A stretch of 64,000 bases of DNA from Bryoerythrophyllum caledonicum (Eukaryota > Streptophyta > Bryopsida > Pottiales > Pottiaceae): the NCBI GenBank assembly GCA_963971425.1, contig OZ020517.1:29034668-29098667 (forward strand), read 5' to 3'. This document shows positions 1-11,138 of the stretch, in pieces (position 1 is the stretch's first letter; each line of letters opens with the position of its first letter). The translations under genes and the position numbers were made by a program. The notes under the pieces are model-generated. The model worked only from the letters and a program-made list of their open reading frames with translations, searched no databases and had not been told where the DNA came from.

Positions 1-2
1 TG

Positions 3-1237
3 TCGGTGGACCAGCGCAGCATGGTGGACACGGTGGTGAAGAGCAGCAGCCTGCTGTCGACGCTGATCAACGACGTGCTGGACTTCTCGCGGCTGGAGGA
101 CGGCAGCCTGAACCTGGAGACGCGTCCGTTCGAGCTGCCGACGGTGCTTCGGGAGGCGGAGAACCTGGCGAAGCCGATGGCGAAGGGGAAGGGGCTGGAA
201 TTCTTCTTCGACATCAACCTGGACGTGCCGCAGTGCGTGGTGGGCGACGATAAGCGGCTGCTGCAGATCACGTTGAACATCATCGGGAACGCGGTGAAGT
301 TCACGCGGCAGGGGTTCGTGTCGGTGTCGGTGAGCCTGGAGAAGCACGACGCGAGCGTGCGGCGCGACCCTCGGAACCCGAACTGGCGACCGATCCCTAG
401 CGAGGGGAACACGTACATCCGCATCGTGGTAAAGGACACGGGGCTGGGCGTGCGGGAGATCGACATCCCGCGGCTGTTCAACAAGTTCGTGCAGGCGGAC
501 AGCACGACGACGCGGCAGTATGGTGGCACGGGGCTGGGGCTGGCCATCTGCAAGAAGTTCGTCCAGGTATGTGGTCCTTGCAGCTGAAGTTGGAAGGCGG
601 GTTGTTCTGGGCGTGGTCCGGGTCCGGGCAGGTGTCTGACGATGAGCGTTGTTCCGTGGTGCAGCTGATGGACGGGCACATCTGGATCGAGAGCGAGGGT
701 CCGAACCGAGGGTCGGTGGTGACGTTCATTGTGAGGTTACAGGTGCAGTCGGAGTCGGCGAAGGAGAAGGACAGGCCGTCGCGGGAGGAGCCGGTGAACA
801 AGGAGGACCTGCGGGGGCTGAAGGTGCTGGTGACGGACGACAACAGCGTGAACCGCATCGTGACGCGGAGGCTGTTGGACCGGTTGGGGTGCGACACGAC
901 GGTGGTGGAGTCGGGGCCGCAGTGCCTGACGGCGCTGTCGCAGCCGGGCAGCAACTTCCGGGTGCTGCTGCTGGACCTGTGCATGCCGGAGATGGACGGG
1001 TACGAAGTGGCGCGGATCATCAAGCAGAAGTTCCGGCCCGGGGAGCCTCTGGTGGTGGCGCTGACGGCGAACACGGACAAGTTGACGAAGGAGACGTGCA
1101 TGCAGATCGGCATGGACGACGTGGTGCTGAAGCCCATCTCGCTGCAGGAGATGAGCGCGGTGCTGTGCAAGCTGATTTACAACCCGAAGAGCGGGTCCCG
1201 GTCGCAGGGGAGCTCGTACCTGAACAGCGGGAGATAG
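3..1237 (+). CDS. ETR: Ethylene-receptor-type hybrid histidine kinase, C-terminal part (partial, two exons)
   Basis: The window opens inside an exon, so the ethylene-binding membrane region, GAF domain and phospho-accepting His are missing. Exon 3-566 ends at a GT donor (gtatgt). The last exon runs 665-1237 after gtgcag, phase 0, to a TAG stop. Seen directly: the DVLDFSRLEDGSL stretch that follows the H-box in plant ETRs, the N-box (GDDKRLLQITLNIIGNAVKF), G1 (DTGLGV), F-box (FNKFVQ) and G2 (GGTGLGLA), then WIESEGPNRG. A receiver domain follows, with an acidic DD pair, the phospho-acceptor Asp at 974-976 in LLLDLCMPEMDGY, ALTANTDK and the Lys in VLKPIS. The combination of VALTANTDKLTKETCM and the kinase linker matches ETR1-type receptors better than cytokinin kinases. 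Known role: ER-membrane ethylene receptor acting with CTR1-like kinases. All canonical ATP-binding boxes are kept, so the kinase part looks competent. Codon use is extremely GC3-rich compared with everything else here. Confidence 0.85.
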
Positions 1238-2036
1238 TAGCGACCAGTCTGGGCAGCGGCCCTGCAGCATATCTTACGTGCGTTGTACAAACGTGTCGTG
1301 GTCCTGTTTGGTGGCGCCACACCGCGTGGCTCTTGTGGTATATGAGAGTTTCTCTATCTGCTTGGGGTGGTGGTCATGTTTCTGGTGCGCAGTCCCGGAT
1401 GTGTCCAAGGTTGTGTCCAAGGTCGTGGCTCTGGATTCTTCACGTTCAGGGAGACAATGATGTAGAGACCTAGTTATTGGAGATGTGCCAGAACCTCGGT
1501 TCAGGTATATGAGCATGGATGGGGAAACGAGTCAAGTTTCTTGGTAATCAACCCAGTGATTAATTCTGCAGGTGCGAGGCTGCATGGTTGATTTTGTAGA
1601 TTGTAGTAATTTCAGGAATCCTGGCGGAGGAAGGAACGCATAGCTGACAAGAGTTAACGTAGAATACATGATCCTGATATGATGAGACCGATTGTTGGAC
1701 GATGCAATTATCCCTAGTTGCGGCATACGCTCTTTACTGCCATGGATAGAGGTTTTCAATGTGAAACCATGGCTTTGTCGAACTTCAATTCCATTCGGTC
1801 ATTTTCAGTCACTTTTCCTCGTTTTTCCATACATCAGCTTGGAAAGTTTTCAGTTACTGCAAGAGAATTAGAGGCTTACTTTTACGTCTGCTAATTCCTC
1901 AGCCATGCATCTCTTGCACCATAGAAGTCAAGTAATCGCTTGCTTCCTATTGGTGATGTTAAGGAGCTTGGTGAGCTGAATTGTTTGTGCAGATAATTGG
2001 CAGAGTTAGTGAACTCTCAACTCCAAGAGATTGGAA
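1238..2036. other. 3' flank of the receptor gene and intergenic DNA
   Basis: This stretch follows the receptor stop codon and presumably starts with its 3' UTR. Base composition falls from the GC-rich exon to mixed sequence. I see no conserved ORF, repeat or clear polyadenylation signal here. Confidence 0.4.
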
Positions 2037-3165
2037 ATGGTCTCGGCGACAGAACTGAATTGGGAGCATCCAGGGAGGTAATCTTCAGCATGATCTCCAG
2101 CAATATTTTTGATGGAAGAAATCCAAGTTGAGGCGTCCAAATTCTGATTTCCTCAGATTTTGTGGTCAGAGGTTTGCTGTTGTACCGTATTGTAATCGCT
2201 GGGAGAGGCTGTGAAGTATCTGTACAACAGGTGGTGGTTGAAGGACACAGCGGCGGTCGGAACAGGTAGCAACAAGGGGCTCGGATAGGCGATCGTGCTT
2301 GAATGCGCGAGGCACGGCGTCACGGTTCTCTCCACAGCGACGGATGCTCAGCAAGGCTGTGAAGACAGAGCCCCATCTTGCGGAGTTCATTCACTTCCAC
2401 CAACTAGACACAACCAGCGAGCAGTTTGTCGCAGAATTGGCTGCGTGGTTGCATGCAGAGCATGTTGGGCAGACTCGATATCCTTATCAACAACGTCGCA
2501 GGGATCTCAAAACGGAGGCTTGACGTGTACGAAGACGCGGAAGAGACAGTTGGGATCAACTATTTCGGTACGAGTCGCGTCACGAGCTGGAAGACGATGC
2601 CGTCGATGAGAGCTTCGCTTCACGGAGCTCGGATACTCATGATCACCTCTCAAACTTCTCTACTTGAGGTACATTGGAATCTACTCTCGACTACTTGTTC
2701 TACTACTTTTGTCACTACATTTAGCGCAACTTTTAGTACTACTTTTAGCACTACCTTTACCACTAGTTTTGGCACACCAGTACTTTAGCAACTACTGTAC
2801 TTGTTCCTTTCCTTCAAAGTTCTCCGTGCAGCAATCTTTCATCAAGCTAACTACCCTCCTTCACGCGCAGCATTGAGTACGTCAGAGGGAAAGTTCCAGA
2901 GGCAAGGATTCGTCTTGATAAAAGCATCCTTGATTCTCTTGCGGCGATGTACTTGGAAGCAGGGCGTGCTACCGAGGAGAAGTGGGCATTTCCTCACCAC
3001 TGCATTCAGTCAGCTCCCTTTACAACAGCATCTGTTGTAAAAGGAGCTATCTATTCTTATGGTATATACAAAGGGTGGACTTAGTAGATGATGGTAAAAG
3101 AAACAATATTGTTGTAGAGGGAGCTGACTGTATTGGCTGGAGAGCTGGTGGAAAGAGAGGGAGAC
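2037..3165 (+). pseudogene. Short-chain dehydrogenase/reductase (carbonyl/menthone-reductase-like) pseudogene with introns
   Basis: Three exon remnants can be read. Exon 1 (2037-2077) encodes MVSATELNWEHPG and ends at a GT. Exon 2 (2231 to about 2667) starts after aacag and reads RWWLKDTAAVGTGSNKGLG, keeping the TGxxxGxG nucleotide-binding motif. Exon 2 also holds HFHQLDTTSEQ, LDILINNVAG (the NNxxG motif) and GARILMITSQTSLLE. Exon 3 starts near 2871 after cgcag (IEYVRGKVPEARIRLD) and runs into a degenerate ASVVKGAI stretch where the YxxxK region should be. Lesions: a TAG at 2286-2288 just after the glycine motif, frameshifts near 2345 and 2470, and loss of the catalytic Tyr context. Retained intron borders argue that this is a decayed gene copy, not a processed retrocopy. 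The family reduces small carbonyls with NADPH; no function is expected here. Confidence 0.75.
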
Positions 3166-3167
3166 TA

Positions 3168-3519
3168 AGGGCCTTATCACACGGGAGGGGGAGGAAGTTT
3201 CACAACTTCCTCCAACATGGCACTAGTGGCACGAAAAATATTCTTTTCCTCCGACATGGCACTAGTGCCTATGGACTTCCTGGCACTAGTGCCTGTGGAC
3301 TTCCAGGCACTAGTGCTTGGTAGTTTTCAACGGCAATTATTGTGCCAAGTCATTGCCATGTAGATTCCAAAGCAACATCCAATGCAAATTCCAAAGCTAC
3401 AAAGTTGCTCCATGTCATTCTTGCCACTCCCCCTAATTCCTCTCATGTGGCAACCACTTGCTAATTTGAACCAATGTGAGTCATCCAACTCACTGCCTTT
3501 CCTCGTGTGGTTTGGCCCT
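3168..3519. mobile_element. Short TIR element (Harbinger/Stowaway-like MITE)
   Basis: The left end AGGGCCTTATCACACG and the right end, whose reverse complement reads AGGGCCAAACCACACG, form terminal inverted repeats. The element is flanked by TA on both sides (or TAA/TTA if the first A is counted as target). The termini resemble those of the 7.3-kb Harbinger element at 18896 (GGGCCGCTTCACAC), suggesting the same family. There is no coding capacity. It lies directly downstream of the SDR pseudogene and contains a 24-bp tandem repeat. Confidence 0.6.
3258..3320. repeat. 24-bp tandem repeat built on palindrome GGCACTAGTGCC
   Basis: Two full 24-bp units and a partial third each begin with the perfect 12-bp palindrome GGCACTAGTGCC or a one-base variant. 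An isolated further copy of the core lies near 3219. The array lies inside the MITE at 3168-3519. Confidence 0.8.
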
Positions 3520-4171
3520 TAGGATATTTGTGAATTCATTGTGCCTTGGATTATTTGACAAATAACCTTTGACCAATTATGTAAGGTAACCGGGCTCCTC
3601 TAGTCGGTGACCTAATGTGAAATGGGCCATCCTTCATGGCCACTTCTTCATCAAGAACAAACAAAATAGTATTTGATGATCTACTCTGGCACGAGCTAGA
3701 TTGTTGTTCAAGAACATCTATATCAAGATGGAAATGTTCAATATCCATTGGTTAGACCTCATTGTTCCTATCTCAATTTTTCTAAGTATACATTGCATTT
3801 GCCCCACAAACTTGACTTTTGTGAAAAGCATTTGTTTGACGTTTCGAATGAATTAAAAATGTCAAATTTTAGATGGAGTTAAGTCTACCTTTCAATAAGA
3901 TTTTAAAGTGAGTTTCGATAGTAATGTTGAGACTCAACAGTAATTCCAAAACGTCAAAAGGCCATCCCGGCATTGGTTCTAGAATTATTTTATTTTATTT
4001 ATGAATTTTTGGCACAAACAAGTTGTTGTATTGACAACTTGCAGTGGTCTTGTCAAGTGAGAAGATTTTACAGCGAGGGATCGAATCTGCAACCTCATGT
4101 CTTTGGGTATCTCACACTATCATCCGGGTAGTTTAGGGTCATCTAAGACTGTAGAATGATATTTTTTACTA

Positions 4172-4524
4172 AGGTAAGCCCCCCATAACCAACGAAAACC
4201 CATAGACAACGCCTATAAAATTGGGGAATATCCAACCCTCTTCCATCCCATTACCATCAGCTGAGCTCCAAATGGAGGTTTGCTCTTAGACAAAACCCTT
4301 ACTTTTGGTCGTTGGTTATGGGGGATACCTACCGCTGACCACCCACTAAACATGGCTGCACAGTTTAAAAATTCATAACTAATTCAATTTTCATCGGAAA
4401 AAATATGAAATCACTTGGGTTGGAATTGTAATTCTATTGGCTATCACTGAAAAATAATAGTATAATTATCTCCTCTCTCCATATATGCACATTCCTCAAC
4501 TTGTCGGTTTTAGGGGGCTTACCT
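4172..4524. mobile_element. Stowaway-like MITE with TA target duplication
   Basis: Terminal repeats AGGTAAGCCCCC and GGGGGCTTACCT match perfectly over 12 bp and are bracketed by TA at 4170-4171 and 4525-4526. An internal inverted segment (CCCCATAACCAACG near 4181 and CGTTGGTTATGGGG near 4310) makes a second stem. There is no ORF. The TA duplication plus short TIRs fits non-autonomous Tc1/mariner elements. The insertion lies just upstream of the promoter of the gene at 4707. Confidence 0.75.
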
Positions 4525-4571
4525 TAGAACTTTCTGTGACACCAGTCTGCGACACCACTGTCACAGGCTCG

Positions 4572-4603
4572 TCCGCTCCGTCATCCGCTCCCTGGAGCGG
4601 ACC
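4572..4603. other. Perfect 9-bp stem upstream of the SDR gene
   Basis: GTCCGCTCC pairs with GGAGCGGAC across a 14-base loop, about 100 bp before the ATG at 4707. It may be a promoter or 5' leader structure; no function is assigned. Confidence 0.4.
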
Positions 4604-4630
4604 TAAGACCGTGAGTGTAATGCAGGGCTC

Positions 4631-4645
4631 AGGGTTTAGGGTTTA
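4631..4645 (+). promoter_or_regulatory. Telo-box motif (AGGGTTTAGGGTTTA) near the start of the SDR gene
   Basis: Two tandem AGGGTTT words lie about 60 bp before the ATG at 4707. Telo-boxes at this position are a known plant promoter element, bound by telobox/TRB-type factors, and are common in genes for plastid and translation proteins. Its use here is inferred from position only. Confidence 0.5.
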
Positions 4646-4706
4646 ACATTCTCCTCAATCTCTCTGTTGAATTACGAAACCACGGATTGTTTCGCAATCA
4701 CCAGCG

Positions 4707-6902
4707 ATGGAGTCTCTCACGCACCGCATTCATTCCGCGACATGCTTGCCGTCTTCCACTCTCGGGACCTCACGGCAAGCACGCCGGACCAGAGCTGCCA
4801 TGGCCACTCCTCGTCTCCGCACCTCACCATCACTCCAAGTAAGTGTCATGACTCACAACTGCATTGGATCCCCATCCATGAGGACTGATGTGGCCTTAGT
4901 TCATGGGAGTCGCAGCTCTGCACGAGCGGGACACGGCTCTTGGATGTCTCCAGACGGAAGCTCTTGTCGCGTGAGTCAAGGTGTCGAGCGGCGTTCGATG
5001 AGGAGCTAGAAGAGGCTGAGTCCGCAGGTATGGGTCGCAACTATATGATGATGGTAATTGTTTGCTGTTGTAATTGCCAGTGACTGGTCTCTGAGTTTTT
5101 CCTTGTTGCCAAGTAGGTCTTGTTGATTTTTGTTGGCATTTTCTAAAATTTTAGAGGATTTTCTATCAATGATTTCACTGATGAGAATTATGTTGCGGTT
5201 GTGAAGTTTTGGTCGTGGGAGGGGGAGGTTTAGGGATGGAGGCTGTGCGGGCATTGGTGGATGCAGATATATTGGTTGCTGCGTACCAGAGGGAGGAGAA
5301 ATTTGATATTCCAGAGATGTTTCACGACGATATTGAGGAAATGGGGTGGGATGTCATAGACGTTGCTACCATTGAGAAGGTGTTGGAGGCGGCTCCTTTC
5401 AAGGCCATAGTGTGTACTGTGGGTGAGTATGGCGCTCGACTTCTTGTACGATGGTTTTTCTTACTTCACTTTTGAATTGTTCAGTAGTCATACGGCTGTG
5501 ACGTATATAACTCTCTCGTCCCTTTTCTAAATACCGCAGAATGTTTGGGCAGCTGATTTCTCCCTCTTCCAATTGGCGATTGTAACTTCTAAGAGAGGCT
5601 TCATTTCCTGGGTTCACAGGTGGAGGAGTAAGGCGACCGGACTTTGACAGGGTACGGTTATTATACTGGCATTTCTTTTTATCATTTAGCTGTGATTTGT
5701 CTGAGAATTGATGCGGATTCGAGCTGGTTTTTCACATGTATTTTGTGAATTTGTCAGGATGTTCCTATCAAGCTGGTAAACGCAGCTAAAGTGGCAGGCG
5801 TGACAAGGTTCATTTTGGTAAGTTGAGCATGCTGTAAATCGGTTGTTAAGTTGATTATGCATTTGTTCTCAGATGCGAAGCCTATTCACTCGACCAGATT
5901 CTTTATGTCAACACTAAGGTGATCTTATTGATCATTTGCGTTCACGCAGATCTCCAGTATTGGAGCTGGAGGCAGCCTGAAAGGTGTCAACGAAAAGGTA
6001 TTTGATCAACCTCTCCACCATAAAAATATTTATTGCTGGCAATAAGTCGCTTTGGAGGTTAATGCATTGCAACTACACATTTGAAGGTGTTGGTTGTGCT
6101 CTTTTAGACAGTGGAAGAGGCAGCTGAAGAGGCCGTTAAATCAAGCAAGCTCGACTACACCATCATCCGTCCTGGGGAACTATCATCGGATGTATGTATC
6201 TGAACCTAATTGTTTCTTTTCATGGAGACCTACAACAATGCTCTAAATCTTGTCACCGATGTTATACAACGATGGTTCACTGACTATCTTGCTAGGGTTA
6301 CTTCTGGTTTAAGGCTTGCAATGTATTTCAATAATCTCGAGGGTAAATGGAAATACATCTCGAGGCCCATCAACCGGTACTCTTCATTTTTGTTAATTGA
6401 AACGATTTGGGATTGAGTTGACGTCTCTGACAGTGGTTTTTGGCAGCCATCGACTGGCAATGGAATTTTGACAGAAAAATCTGATGTTGCTGGACTGATC
6501 AGTCGTGCTGACCTGGCCGCTCTTGTAAGTTAATTTATCTCATTCTTATCTTCTCGGTTTATTTTCTGTTTTCTGTAATGGTGATGGCAGACCTTTCTGA
6601 TTTCTCCGACCCGTGACACATTTCCACTTCACTTTCGCATACGGTGCGGCTTGATCTCGAATTCTTAGATTTTGAAGGTTCTGTTCAACAAGAAATCTTA
6701 TGGGAAAACCTTAACAGCCATCGATCAAGACAAGGTACCAGCACGTCTTCCTGAGTGACCACTTTATATGAGTCTCGCAATAATTTGATAAGCCTACTGA
6801 ACAATTTGCTGCATCTTCATTGAGCTGGGATCGTCGTCCTGTTTTGTGCAGTTGATTCCTCCCACAGCCTCGCTTAACGGAGTGGAGCTCATGAGCCTCT
6901 GA
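4707..6902 (+). CDS. Plastid-targeted NAD(P)-binding Rossmann-fold SDR (NmrA/SDR_a5-like), ten exons
   Basis: Exons read with GT-AG borders: 4707-4838, 4916-5027, 5207-5422, 5620-5651, 5758-5817, 5950-5997, 6108-6191, 6447-6524, 6669-6734 and 6852-6902. Together they make 879 nt, or 292 residues, in one open frame. Residues 1 to about 80 are Ser/Thr/Arg-rich with few acidics before ESRCRAAF, consistent with a chloroplast transit peptide. Next come VLVVGGGGLGMEAV (GxxGxxG dinucleotide site), CTVGGGVRRPD, VNAAKVAGVTRFILISSIGAG and LDYTIIRPGEL, all typical of NmrA/SDR_a5 proteins (PF13460). The family includes Tic62-like and other thylakoid or stromal redox proteins. The classical YxxxK pair is not evident, as in many atypical SDRs, so substrate and activity are unknown. 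The ATG at 4707 is the first in frame after a telo-box leader. The gene appears intact and is the best functional gene in the window. Confidence 0.82.
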
Positions 6903-7898
6903 GAATTGTGAGAAGCTTACAACTTTGTGACGCAATCTCAACGTCATTGCTGTAACTTCTATCTACCCTTGAGATTCTTTTTAGGTGTATTTACATGTCT
7001 AGTGACTTTCAGCACGCAACTGCCTAGATGTCAATGATTTTCCTGTTTGGTGGTACTAATTCCAATTCGACCATTCAGAGGAGGTCCATTGGAAAATGAA
7101 CAGGTGCATTGCTATTTTGTATTCGAATCATTTACATCAGATGGACACTTTCTAGCATCACAACTCTCCCAAAAAGTCCTGTTGTCTTTTCGTTTTTTAA
7201 GGACAACCATCTCGTGTGTGCTGGGTCCTACTATCGTTATGTGCGATGCTGATGGGTGGAGAAACCAAGTCACAGTGCGAGGCGCAACGATTCTGTAGAA
7301 ACGGCCCTGGTACCATTGGGCTAGATAAAAAGTACCTCTGATTTTCTTGTATCAGTTGGGCCCAAGAAACAACATATTCTGTCTTCCTCGATGCACGCCA
7401 TCGACACCAACATCAGAGGCCAACAAGTTGCGAAGATGAGCGCCTAGACGACAAAGGACCTGATTCTGGAGATGCTGCAATGCAAACGGATAGGGCGGCA
7501 AAGTGGAACCAATGTCCACGATGCATTGGTCCTCTACATAAGCCGCATTCCTCTATTGTTAATCCGATGAACATTACAGACACTTTTAATATTGTTAAAT
7601 TGATAGAGTGATATGTAAAGTCAGGCGGAAATACCAAGAGTTTTGACCTCTTTCCTAATTTTGAATGAATAGAATCAGCTCTAAGCTTTTCACAATGAGC
7701 TCCAAGTGGAAAAGGGTGGCAAGGACTCGTGGTACAACATGACGTGTCTTTCTATCTTGAAGGCAGCTAAAACTGTTATTAACTTTAAAATTGTTGTTAA
7801 CTTGAGCTGTGAGACCATCAAGCTCTTCCATATCTCAAAGCTATTGAGAGTGAAGAAATCTACCTATATCATAGGCGTCAGTGAGTCTGTCCGCCGCT
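6903..7898. other. 3' flank of the SDR gene, no gene seen
   Basis: It begins with the presumed 3' UTR. Short open frames here (for example 7047-7298) match no family I recognise and have no supporting splice structure. Confidence 0.4.
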
Positions 7899-7970
7899 CC
7901 CTAACCCTAACCCTAAACCCTAAACCTAAGCTTAAACCCTAACCCTAAAATTCTAAACCCTAAACCTAAG
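7899..7970. repeat. Interstitial telomeric-type repeat (CCCTAAA-like)
   Basis: About ten imperfect CCCTAA and CCCTAAA units (the complement of plant TTTAGGG) are interrupted by a short variant (cctaagctt). It lies immediately before a helicase fragment. It could be a healed-break scar, a captured telomere repeat or a microsatellite. Confidence 0.85.
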
Positions 7971-7983
7971 ACTTCGTCGGAAC

Positions 7984-8292
7984 ATGCGCATTGTTGTTGG
8001 TGAACGTCGTGTGGATTTGGGCAACCGTACATTTCCAAAGTGGCTCGAGGCGCTGGAGGAAGACAAGCTGGAGAAGGTGAAGGATGACATGATCAGGTGT
8101 CCACTGGCGATGATTGTCGGCAATCTCACCTTGAAGGGCTTGATCAATGCCGTCTATGGAGGAATTACTGACGTCGAAGCAAATGCGCGCGAGTACTTCA
8201 GCGGTCGTGCCATCCTTGCCGCACGGTATGATGACACTTCGCGGATCAATGCACGACGTTCCGAGAGATGCAAATTGCAATCTAAAATATAA
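7984..8292 (+). pseudogene. Helitron/Pif1-type DNA helicase fragment
   Basis: The open frame gives 102 residues. It contains LRIG-like RIVVGERRVDLGN, then GLINAVYGGITDVEANAREYFSGRAILAARYDDTSRIN. This matches the segment before the C-terminal motifs of Helitron-encoded Pif1-like helicases, where an 'LI..VY' helix precedes 'RAILA..ND.....IN'. The Walker A and B motifs and the Rep domain are absent, so this is an isolated fragment. The ATG is simply the first in frame and is not a real start. It lies 13 bp after the telomeric repeat. Confidence 0.6.
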
Positions 8293-9208
8293 TACGTCAA
8301 ACAAATTTTATTCTAAGGAGCACTAATAAAAAACCATCCCCGGTCAAAACGATGGGTACCGATACTAGTAGAAGTATAATAAATGAAAAGATTGGTATTG
8401 TAGTGAAACTTTGGGTGACTTACCAGTAACGCTAAGGAATGATATTCATTTATAATGCCTAGTTGGATATGTTTTAACAACTAAGAAACACTATATATTA
8501 ACTTGGATTTCTTTTATACAACAAATATTTTTTTAATATAAATGGGTGTATGTCTCATCAAGGAATTTTGCAATGGATCATCTTTATATCTGACTTGCGC
8601 ACATTGCACCACATCGCCCTGCTACTCCCCATAGCAGTGCTCGCTCTCACCGCTACACAGTCTGTATTCACTACATGGTCCCACTAATGAAATATATTGG
8701 CGTAGCGGGCCTCACAAGTTGGAAACAACTCTTCCATCAACACCGCTCCAAAACTCTAAAAGCATTGTATGTTCTTCTAAAGGTAGAATCAGACGCCACT
8801 ATCATACTTTCAAACTCAACATTGATAAAAACACAAACTCAATGCACATATGTTGATGTTATTGGTAAATTTGTTTCACACCACAAAGAAATATACTCCT
8901 TAAACAAAGTTTTAAAATATTCTACTTAAATTTGACTATTCTCAATCCTCACATGTTTTATGAAAATGGAATACACCAGTAGGAAACAAGTGTAAGTACA
9001 CCAAAGATAAGCACAAAGAAATGCCCAATTAAACCACGTTGTGGTAAATTTGGACAATTCTTAGTATTCATCTCTAATATAGTTTCATTGATTTCCTACT
9101 AGTAAAACTTGTCCTATATTTGATATTCCTATCAATATTCATATTAAATCATTTCTTTATTGAAGTTAAATTAATTTAAATTCTAAACTTTGCTATATCA
9201 AAGACTTG
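8293..9208. other. AT-rich intergenic DNA
   Basis: AT-rich sequence without recognisable coding, terminal repeats or RNA genes. The open frame 8675-8929 has no family resemblance. Confidence 0.4.
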
Positions 9209-9791
9209 TTAACCCCTAAAGGCCCAAGGCATTTTCCCTCAAGAAACACTTCAATATTGTCACTATCAAAAAGTGGCAAGAAAATCTAATATTGAAGTAA
9301 AATTTTGGACTTTTAACGGTGGGATCTCAAAATAGACATCGATATGAACATGCCATATAATTTTGGTTGCAATCCACTGCAAGGATATGAAGAGTATAAC
9401 GTTTGAAATGCAAGAAATTTTTTATGTCCCCCCTTGCCCGACAATGTGTGAAAATGTTTGATTTAGGTTAGGATGATTTTCTTACACTAATGAAAAGAAT
9501 TATTTTTGACACCGTCAAAGAAGGAAATATTTTTTATGTATATGAAAAAACTTAAGGTCAATAGAAACTTCTAGCAAAACTTTAGGAGGTGCCCAAAGTT
9601 CCTAGTTTTGCACTTAGAAGAGCATACCTTCCTTTTTAATGATCCAATGTGAAAAAAAAATTCCTACATAGCTCCTATTGTGCCACATCTTCATAAAAGA
9701 TTCCAAAAATTCATGGTAAAAATTGAGACCATAAGAACATGCCCAAAATGGAAAACATGCCCCCAGGGTTAAATGGGCCTTTAGGGGTTAA
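9209..9791. mobile_element. TTAA-flanked element 1 (piggyBac-like MITE)
   Basis: The ends read TTAACCCCTAAAGGCCCA and TGGGCCTTTAGGGGTTAA, perfect over 18 bp including the TTAA duplication. Total length is 583 bp and no ORF is present. Internal sequence (for example the reverse complement of the 'gcaaggtaccaaaaaa...cttcttctt' block) is shared with the regions near 14100, 40740 and 51850. A TTAA target plus terminal CCC is the piggyBac pattern. Assignment rests on termini only, since no transposase is visible. Confidence 0.7.
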
Positions 9792-11138
9792 GATCTCCAT
9801 TTGTTTCCAAATAAAACAAACATATATTAATTTTTATTTACCAAAAAAAGCATATAAGTTTTGTATTTCTCAATAATCTCCCAAATATTTTCATGAACAT
9901 CATGAAAATTAATTTTCAATTTAAATGAACGTCTTCAACAAGAAAACTTGTACATATATTTTTATTTCTAATATAGAATTAATATATTAACAAATTATTC
10001 TATTTTTATCATTATTAAATCCTATTGTACACTATTTTTAATTCTTTAATGAAAGAATAAAGTAATCCTAAAAGTCCTACTATATTTGAAAGAGAGAAGA
10101 AAGGTAGAGGCCAAGATTTGAATACAAAAGTTTTTAGATTAAACAAATCTCATGTTCTTCTATTCTCCACCAATGAAATGCATGTGTAGTAACGACAATC
10201 AATGTTCTTGGTTGCTACCTAACGGAAGCTAAAGTTCTCCCCATAGTACCCTAAGTTCCATTAGCATTAGTACACTAATCATGAAATTTTGTATAATCAC
10301 ACTAATTTGGAAATGTTATGGTTTTATTTTTTTACAAAGATTTTTATTAAGAGCACCACTATCTATACCATTCAAACAGGGGAATAGTTGGTAATCCTGA
10401 AACAACGAATTACAATCATTCCTCCCATAAGTTATACCTTCTAGTACACTCTGATGCCGGTAACTTATAACCTCAATTAACTATAACCTAAAGTAGTTGA
10501 CGTAAAAACCTTTGTAAAGTTATGACACATTAGAGTTTTCCTGAAAGTGCTTCTGGAAAGAGCAAGTCGGGAGGAATATGGTGCCAGATAGTATGAGATA
10601 TATATTCGGAAAGAAAGAGAGCATGAGAAAATTTCACACTGCATTTTTCTGCACCAATGAATACTTTGCGAATAATGTTCTTGGGCCCTACCCCATGCAA
10701 GCTAAAGTTCCCCTATAGTACCGAGTTCTCAAAGGGTTGACCAATAGTTCCCCCAAACCTTTCCCAAGCCAAGACACCATGTGCATGTGGTCCCGGTTAC
10801 TAACATAAGACCCTAAGATTCGGGGTACCTATTCAATGTATTTTGGTGACTTTCAGGAAAACTCTATTGATGTTAATACTCCTCGAAGAACATGGCAGAG
10901 TTTGACAATAAATCCAAACCCACACACACTCCACAACTCCATCGCCATTGCCATCACCCACCATCCACTTCTCTCTCACATACACCACCTTGGCATGCCC
11001 TCTTAATCCAGGATGGTTTCGCACAAACCGTGCTCCAAGATCCATATCTGCTTGGGTTTTAGAGTTTTAGGTTGAGACGGGAGAGAGCGAGATAGAAGCG
11101 GGGGTTTGGATTGTGAGGAGGAAGAGAGGGAGGTAGAG
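9792..11138. other. AT-rich intergenic DNA with imperfect duplications
   Basis: Segments near 10160-10260 and 10640-10730 share 'tctccaccaatgaa'-type and 'gctaaagttc..cccatagtacc' words and look like an old duplication. A reversed 'gagttttcctgaaagt' word near 10530 matches sequence near 10850. No gene is recognised. Confidence 0.4.

Noticed and set aside
478-1322. Long open frames antisense or out of frame to the receptor exons
   Set aside because: They arise because GC-rich codons rarely create stops in other frames; they have Arg/Ala/Pro-rich composition and no domain.
4020-4140. tRNA-derived SINE on the minus strand (gattcgatccc B-box-like word)
   Set aside because: The A box is not convincing, no tail or target duplication was found, and no second copy is in the window.
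9209-9791. TTAACCCCTAAA ends as remnants of telomeric repeats
   Set aside because: The ends occur once per terminus in inverted pairs at TTAA and continue into non-telomeric family-specific sequence.
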